NCBI GenBank assembly: GCA_002189035.1
Contig: NEEC01000009.1
Location: 2,170,001-2,234,000 of the forward strand
DNA: 64,000 bases
Reading direction: 5' to 3'
Origin: Utricularia gibba
Taxonomy: Eukaryota; Streptophyta; Magnoliopsida; Lamiales; Lentibulariaceae
The notes under the pieces are model-generated. The model saw only the letters and a program-made list of their open reading frames with translations, did no database searches and was not told where the DNA came from. The position numbers and the translations under genes are program-made. Of the stretch, positions 57,565 to 64,000 are shown in pieces (the first letter of the stretch is position 1; every line of letters begins with the position of its first letter).

Positions 57565-60500
57565 ATGGCATCGCACATTGTTGGATATCCCCGTGTGGGC
57601 CCAAAGAGAGAGCTGAAGTTTGCTCTTGAGTCTTTCTGGGATGGAAAAAGCAGTGCTGAAGATTTGCTAGCGGTGTCCGTTGATCTCCGGGCTTCTATTT
57701 GGAAGCAGATGTCTCATGCTGGGATCAAGTACATCCCAAGCAACACATTCTCATATTATGATCAGGTGCTTGACACAACTGCAATGCTCGGTGCGGTTCC
57801 ACCAAGATATGGCTGGACTGGAGGGGAAATTGGCTTCAGTACCTACTTCTCTATGGCTAGAGGAAATGCCTCGGTTCCTGCTATGGAGATGACCAAATGG
57901 TTCGACACAAACTAGTAAGTGATGCGGCCCCTTGATCATAGAGTATGCCATTCAATTCTTTATTCACGAGTTAAATCTTTTTTTTTTTTGCAGCCATTAT
58001 ATTGTTCCAGAATTGGGTCCTGACGTGAAGTTTTCCTATGCTTCTCACAAGGCTGTTAATGAATACACAGAGGCAAAAGCGGTATGCTCTATTTTAGTAT
58101 AAGCTGGGCAGAATATTATCTGATTCCTCAAATGCTTACTACATGCTTCCTAATTATGTTTTTTATGATGTCGGATGCAGCTCGGTGTTGACACTGTACC
58201 AGTGCTTGTTGGCCCTGTGACTTATTTGTTGCTCTCCAAACCAGCCAAGGGTGTAGAGAAAACTTTCTCTCTTCTTTCCCTGTTGGACAAGATTCTCCCA
58301 GTCTACAAGTATTGGATAGTTGGTTCTTTTATCAGCATGCATGCATTCCAAATTTTGTATGAATGATTTTTTAGTTAAACGAGCAAATTTTGCAGGGAAG
58401 TGATTTCAGAGCTGAAGGCAGCTGGTGCTTCTTGGATCCAGTTTGATGAGCCAACCTTAGTTATGGATCTTGAGTCTCATCAGTTGGAAGCATTTACTAA
58501 GGCCTATGATGAACTTGAGTCATCATTATCTGGTGTTAATGTTCTAGTTGAAACTTATTTTTCCGATTTGCCTGAAGCTGCATACAAAACACTTACATCA
58601 CTAAGTGGTGTTTCTGGATTTGGCTTTGACTTGGTCCGTGGAACAAAGTCTCTTGATTTGATCAAGGGTTCATTTCCTGCTGGAAAGTATCTTTTTGCCG
58701 GAGTTGTGGATGGTAGGAACATATGGGCTAATGATCTGAGCTCATCTCTTGCCACTTTGAAGTCTCTTGAGAGCATTGTAGGAAAGGGTATATGTTCTTC
58801 TTATTCTTACACTTACTCAGTTTCTTCCGTTTGTGGTTAAAATGGTTTATTTTATTGCACTGATTATGTGTTATTGCATCCTTCTTCAGACAAGCTGGTC
58901 GTGTCCACCTCTTGCTCACTTCTCCACACCGCTGTTGATCTTGTGAATGAACCAAAACTCGACAAAGAAATCAAATCTTGGCTTGCATTTGCAGCTCAGA
59001 AGATTGTTGAAGTAAATGCTCTTGCCAAGGCTTTGGCTGGAGAGAAAGATGAGGTATATCTGGGTCCAAATGAAACCCCATGCATTATCTTTCATAGTGT
59101 CTTATTTGTTCTGATGCATATACTGATTATTCCTCTAATCCTTGATGCTGCAGGAGTTTTTCTCTGCCAATGCAGAAGCGCAGGCTTCCAGGAAGTCTTC
59201 TCCCAGGGTGAATAACGAAGCAGTTCAGAAAGCTGTATGTCCAATGTTTTGAATCTTTGATAATGAGATACATCATTGCGTCTTAACCATCCATCCTTTT
59301 ATTCGACCAGGCTGCTGCTTTGAAGGGTTCTGATCATCGCCGTGCTACTAATGTTAATGCAAGGCTTGATGCGCAACAAAAGAAGCTCAACCTCCCAATT
59401 CTGCCAACTACAACTATTGGTTCATTCCCTCAGACAGTGGAACTTAGAAGAGTGCGACGTGAATACAAGGCAAAAAAGTAAGTTTTTTTGGCTTGCTATT
59501 TTCTGTGAATCTTTGGCCAATCCATAAAAAAATCATAACTTGTTCTTCTTTTTCTTAATGTAGGATCTCTGAGGAAGAATACATCAGCTCTATCAAGCAG
59601 GAGATTCGCAAAGTTGTTGAACTTCAAGAGGAGCTGGACATCGATGTCCTTGTTCATGGAGAGCCTGAGGTTTGCCATTTTTTTTCTTGACTAGCACACC
59701 TAGCCACAACACCACTCGAACATACGGATGCACAAACTCACCGCTTCAAATCGCCCTGTTCTTGTAGAGAAACGACATGGTTGAGTACTTCGGTGAGCAA
59801 CTCTCTGGGTTTGCCTTCACTGCCAATGGATGGGTTCAGTCATATGGATCTCGATGTGTTAAGCCGCCAATCATCTACGGGGACGTCAGCCGCCCCAATC
59901 CCATGACCGTTTTCTGGTCCAGTGCCGCCCAGAGCTTCACCAAACGCCCAATGAAGGGGATGCTTACCGGCCCTGTAACCATTCTCAACTGGTCCTTTGT
60001 GAGAAACGACCAACCAAGGTACTGAGCCTGAGTGCTCCAACTGAACAGATGAATTGGTTTACCAGTGATGCTAAGTGCCATTGTTTCTTCAATTTCCAAG
60101 GTTCGAAACCTGCTATCAGATTGCGCTGGCGATCAAGGACGAAGTCGAGGATCTCGAGAAGGCTGGCATCACCGTCATCCAGATCGACGAAGCTGCACTG
60201 AGAGAAGGGCTGCCACTGAGGAAGTCCGAGCACGCCTTCTATCTCGACTGGGCCGTTCATTCCTTCCGGATCACCAACTCCGGAGTCCAGGACACCACGC
60301 AGGTGATGTGTGCTCCCTTTCATCTTCACCCTTTAGAACTCAGAGTCATCATTATCATCTGCATTCTCATTGGTTGAAATGCTGAAACTGCAGATCCACA
60401 CCCACATGTGCTACTCCAACTTCAACGACATCATCCACTCCATCATCAACATGGATGCCGATGTGATCACCATCGAGAACTCCCGCTCCGACGAGAAGCT

Positions 60501-60762
60501 CCTCTCGGTGTTCCGCGAGGGAGTCAAGTACGGCGCCGGAATCGGTCCAGGAGTCTACGACATTCACTCCCCAAGAATCCCCTCCACGGACGAGATCGCA
60601 GAGAGGATCAACAAGATGCTCGCTGTTCTTGAGACCAACATCCTCTGGGTGAACCCCGACTGCGGCCTCAAGACCCGCAAGTACGCCGAGGTGAAGCCTG
60701 CCCTGGAGAACATGGTGGCTGCGGCCAAGCTCCTCCGCTCCCAGCTCGCCAGCGCCAAGTAA
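57565..60762 (+). CDS. MS1: cobalamin-independent methionine synthase (MetE type)
   Basis: Eleven coding exons (57565-57914, 57994-58081, 58181-58308, 58396-58787, 58890-59053, 59154-59234, 59311-59477, 59564-59669, 59768-60018, 60101-60302, 60394-60762) give exactly 765 residues, the length of the cytosolic plant enzyme. It has [57 protein letters not shown] and [20 protein letters not shown]. Then come [32 protein letters not shown] and [18 protein letters not shown]. The zinc site uses His and Cys of [10 protein letters not shown], Glu in [14 protein letters not shown] and the Cys in [13 protein letters not shown]. The enzyme methylates homocysteine from 5-methyltetrahydrofolate, feeding S-adenosylmethionine supply. 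No transit peptide is present, so this is the cytosolic form. The gene is intact. Confidence 0.98.
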
Positions 60763-62388
60763 GAGGCGAAGCAAAAGGAAAGCAGTCCCCAGGCAGCGTC
60801 TCTTCTACCATTTCCCCCTTGTAGTTTTTCCCTTGGTATAAATTTTGATTTGGTTTGTTTTGGTGTTTGTCGTTTTGTTCTCTAATTACTGTTTAGTGGG
60901 CCGCTCTTTACACCCATTTATCCAATTGGTTTTGGGCCTCTTGTTGTTTTAGGCCCAAATATGGCCCAGATGCTAACGCCTTTATAATTAATTAATTTTC
61001 AATAAATTAATCTGATAATGTTATACTATTTAATTCTATTTTAATTTACGAATAAAAATAAAATGATTTAAGAAATTGGTCCAAAGGTGTCTGTGATTCC
61101 CTTTGGCTGGCCTGGCCATACACAAGATGCCGAGGTAGAGAGGAGAGAATACACAAAAGTGGGCGAGTCCGGGAAGAAGACAAACAGCAGAGAACACGCA
61201 AATTAGCAGCTTTTTTTCTCTCCACAAGACATGACAACGTGGTTCTTTGTATTCCATCTTCTTGCCATTTTCTCATTTCTTTCCTATTCCCTTTCTCATC
61301 ATCTTCCTCAATAACACTTTTTTAGTAACTTCAAAATGCAACGGAACCAAAATATAAAACAAGGAATCACCTTTGACAAGTTGAGTCCAATTCAGTTGAG
61401 AGTTCTGTAGCTCCATCTGGAGCCAATGAAGAGTGAGTACCTGAAAAAGCATAAGCGCTTGTATGGTTACTACAATAATGTGGGCTGGGTGGTCACGGTG
61501 AGATGGATCCCGACACATGAATAAGTTAATTGCTCAGTATTTTTTGTCTCCATGGAGAACCAAGAATTTAAGCACGGGTCTGCACTGCAGGGATTCTCCC
61601 ATGGCTCACTCACACAGTGATAATTGCTCAATCATAGAGAAAAGAAAGGGGAGATAGTGGGGAGTCTGGAATGGAGACTGATCCAAGATCTTGCTTCTTC
61701 TGCTTCCTCTGAAGAAGGGAAGAATGAATTGTTTAATGATCTCGGACCAGGCTTCATTCCCCACGCCCATTTATCTGTAATCAGATCATCTGGTTTCCTT
61801 CCTTCTGGTAAATGAGTTCACTCACCTTGTTCGTGTCCGCGGTCAGCACTAACATGACATCTTCTTCTTTCATCATTCAGTGTGATCATTGCTTGTAAGA
61901 ATATCAGCATGATACTACCATTGCTCTTCTATCCTATCGCAGCACTGCATGATTAATCAATTCCCACGGCTCCAAGGAAGCAACAGAGTCATTTGCGAGT
62001 GCGTCTTCCTCTCGCTTCTACTGATTCTCTCTCCGTTGCAAGCTTGACTCTTGTCGGTGATCGGAGACACGGATGCGGCCACCGGGGCCTCGATGTCTAG
62101 CGGTGATCGGAAACTTGTTAAAGATTGATCCTGAAAGAACCCACGTTTGTTCATGAACGCCTTACCAAAACAGAAGATAAGCAAGCTATAATAGTGTAAT
62201 ATGTAGTCAATAATTTTGCTCGCGAAAGCAATAAATACGAAATTGCGTACCGATGAATTTGAGATTTCGCGATTCCCAAACTCTTCCGGCAAGAATTCCG
62301 TTTCTCCAAGGCAAAGATTTCTGCTGAAATTTCCACCAGAATCGGAATCGGAGGCGTAAGTTTCTATTAGACGCTGCTTTATTGAGAA
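60763..62388. other. spacer
   Basis: The 3' UTR of methionine synthase comes first. TGGGCC, TTGGGCC, GGCCCA and GGCCC elements lie at 60897-60970. No gene was recognised; frames are shorter than 85 codons. The long minus-strand frame 61957-62667 overlaps the next gene and is treated as a shadow. Confidence 0.5.
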
Positions 62389-63860
62389 ATGGCTGGTAAG
62401 GAACTCGAAAATCCGGCGCACGTCGCGGTATCCGATAACGAGAGTGACGATGACGACAATATTCCGGCGCTGAGCTCTGAAGCTATCGCTGCGCTCAAGG
62501 AGTTTCTGGCGGAGCAGAATGGGGAGCTTACTGCGACGGAGGATGCAGAGGAAGTGGTATTGGTGGCGGAGGACTGGAGACTCAGCCAATTCTGGTACGA
62601 CCGCCGCACCGCTGAAACTATGGCCGCGGAGGTGGTGGCTCTGTGTGAAAATCTCGATTCTCCTCAAATCGCCTGCATTGCTTGTCCTACGCTTTACGCC
62701 TATCTCAAGGTAATTCGATCAACTTCTGCTATTCAGGGTTCTGATACTAGGGTTTAACAAGGTACTGTTTTCAATGCACCACGTACATCACTTTTCTTGC
62801 TTGCTCCTCTTGTTTTTTTGCCCTGCTCTTCATTCTTTAGAGTAGAATCAATGTACACTGGCATGAATTGGTACCAGATTTCTAGACAATCGGTGTTTCC
62901 TTAGGCCATTTCTGTGTGCAGAAAATTGCACCGGAGTTGGCTGTACAGCTTCTGGAGTATGATAATAGGTTTGAGTGCTATGGATCCGAGTTCACTTTCT
63001 ACGACTATCACGAGCCGGAGAAGCTTCCATTGTCATTGAAGGGGACGTTCCCGATTGTTGTCGCTGATCCACCTTACCTGGTACGTCTATTACCAGATAC
63101 CTTGAGGGATAGAGCTACCTATCTTATAGGAAAAAAGCTGTGATACTGTGTTGTGAAGTGATTTTGTAGGCCTTTTCTTCAAATGTACTTGTACATTATG
63201 ATTACTTGGCAGTTTTCATGGGGCATCAAATCCTTAACTGAACTGGGAAATTCCTATTTTTGGTTGTCAGTGCTTGAGGTTTGAACCTTTAATCTGATGA
63301 ATACCAACTATAAACAAGATGAATCCCTAGGATTGATCTAGATATTAGTTATTCATGCCGCCAGGGTATTTTTAAGCTTTAAATGGATTAGATGTGACAT
63401 GTGTTCCAGCTTTCAAACGCTTGAGTGCTGACACTTCAAGTGATGAGTGTGTTTTCAGAGCAAGGAGTGTTTGGAAAAAGTCGCAGAGACCATAAGATAT
63501 CTGGCTAAACCAGGGGAGTCTCACATAATTCTCCTTACAGGTAGAGTTATGCATCTTTCTGTTTCTCTGGAAAGCAAATATTTTTACATCTCTAGTCATG
63601 CACCTATCCTAACATGATCCATCCCCTCGAATGCTAAATGAAATGATCTTCTCAGAAACAGAAGTATACAACTGTTTCTGAGCATTTAGTCATATTGTTT
63701 CATATCCCTACCAGGTGAAGTGCAGAAGCATTTAGCTGCAGAACTTTTGGGCCTGCGACCCTGTGGTTTTCGGCCACAGCACTCCAGCAAACTTGGCAAT
63801 GAGTTTCGTGTTTTTACAAGCTATGATCCGGTGAATAGACTGGATGGCTGGGAAACATGA
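62389..63860 (+). CDS. EEF1AKMT1: EEF1A lysine methyltransferase 1-like (N6AMT2 family)
   Basis: Four exons (62389-62709, 62922-63080, 63459-63540, 63715-63860) give 235 residues. After an acidic N-terminus ([20 protein letters not shown]) come [53 protein letters not shown] and the catalytic motif VVADPPYL. The C-terminus reads [20 protein letters not shown] then RVFTSYDP. The family was first called N6-adenine DNA methyltransferase 2 because of the DPPY motif. In yeast (Efm5) and humans it methylates a lysine of elongation factor 1A, so a role in translation is expected. SQFWY and NRF..Y positions match the family. Three introns have GT..AG ends and phases that close on the stop at 63860. 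Confidence 0.94.
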
Positions 63861-64000
63861 ATCTTCATCGTATCCATGATTGGTGTTGTGATGAGAAAAT
63901 AGCCCTGATACACCAACCTACAACTTCATTCCTGTTTTTGTGCAGGATACGTTGGAGTTCTTTTTCGTCTCTGCATTCATGCATTCCTCTCTGTCTTCTA

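Noticed and set aside
61957-62667. Long minus-strand frame of 236 codons
   Set aside because: It is antisense to exon 1 of the EEF1AKMT1-like gene and shows no family motif. The plus-strand gene explains the open frame.
1-64000. CRISPR arrays, integrases, insertion sequences, operons or toxin-antitoxin systems
   Set aside because: The sequence is plant nuclear DNA with introns; no direct-repeat array with spacers and no such gene was seen.

Overview
The window is nuclear DNA from a flowering plant, a eudicot. Nearly every gene has short introns with GT..AG borders, intergenic DNA is AT-rich, and the proteins are plant-specific or plant-like (lycopene epsilon-cyclase, pectinesterases, JAZ, AP2/ERF, IQM, MBD2, plant-type P3, cobalamin-independent methionine synthase). 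About 23 genes in 64 kb is dense for a plant, so the genome is probably compact. An asterid origin is possible, but I cannot show it from sequence alone. I found no CRISPR array, no complete transposon, no tRNA or rRNA gene and no bacterial-type system.

Layout. 0-10 kb: a doubtful leftmost exon, a decayed short-chain dehydrogenase, prohibitin, an IQM calmodulin-binding protein and a small gene that looks like a solitary Rx-type coiled-coil domain of an NLR immune receptor. 10-20 kb: lycopene epsilon-cyclase, a conserved plant protein of unknown role (four exons rebuilt here), a pectinesterase and a RING-in-between-RING ubiquitin ligase. 20-30 kb: eIF3k, a group II ERF factor, a compact JAZ repressor with an unusual degron, a second pectinesterase and an AHA1-like Hsp90 co-chaperone. 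30-42 kb: a large membrane protein orthologous to Arabidopsis At5g58100, an MBD2-like CW/MBD protein and TOM7. 42-56 kb: an unknown nuclear-looking protein, acidic ribosomal protein P3, a GT14 glycosyltransferase, a mannan-synthesis-related O-fucosyltransferase-like protein, co-chaperone p23 and FIP2 (BTB plus pentapeptide repeats). 56-64 kb: methionine synthase and an eEF1A lysine methyltransferase.

The genes do not form one pathway, as expected for plant chromosomal DNA. Loose themes are cell wall and secretory functions (two pectinesterases, MSR-like, GT14), proteostasis and translation (p23, AHA1-like, eIF3k, P3, EEF1AKMT1) and mitochondria (prohibitin, TOM7). Many housekeeping promoters carry TGGGCC/GGCCCA (site II-like) elements.

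The points most worth a second look are: the JAZ gene with a diverged degron; the solitary Rx-N-like gene; five copies of an 8-mer in the methionine synthase leader intron; the conserved unknown protein at 13.6-14.7 kb; and three otherwise intact conserved genes that each need exactly one extra base in a short homopolymer to read through. The last pattern more likely reflects sequence error than three pseudogenes. I did not find a convincing new biological system. Exon coordinates were worked out by hand from splice signals and reading-frame phase; most gene models sum to a whole number of codons.
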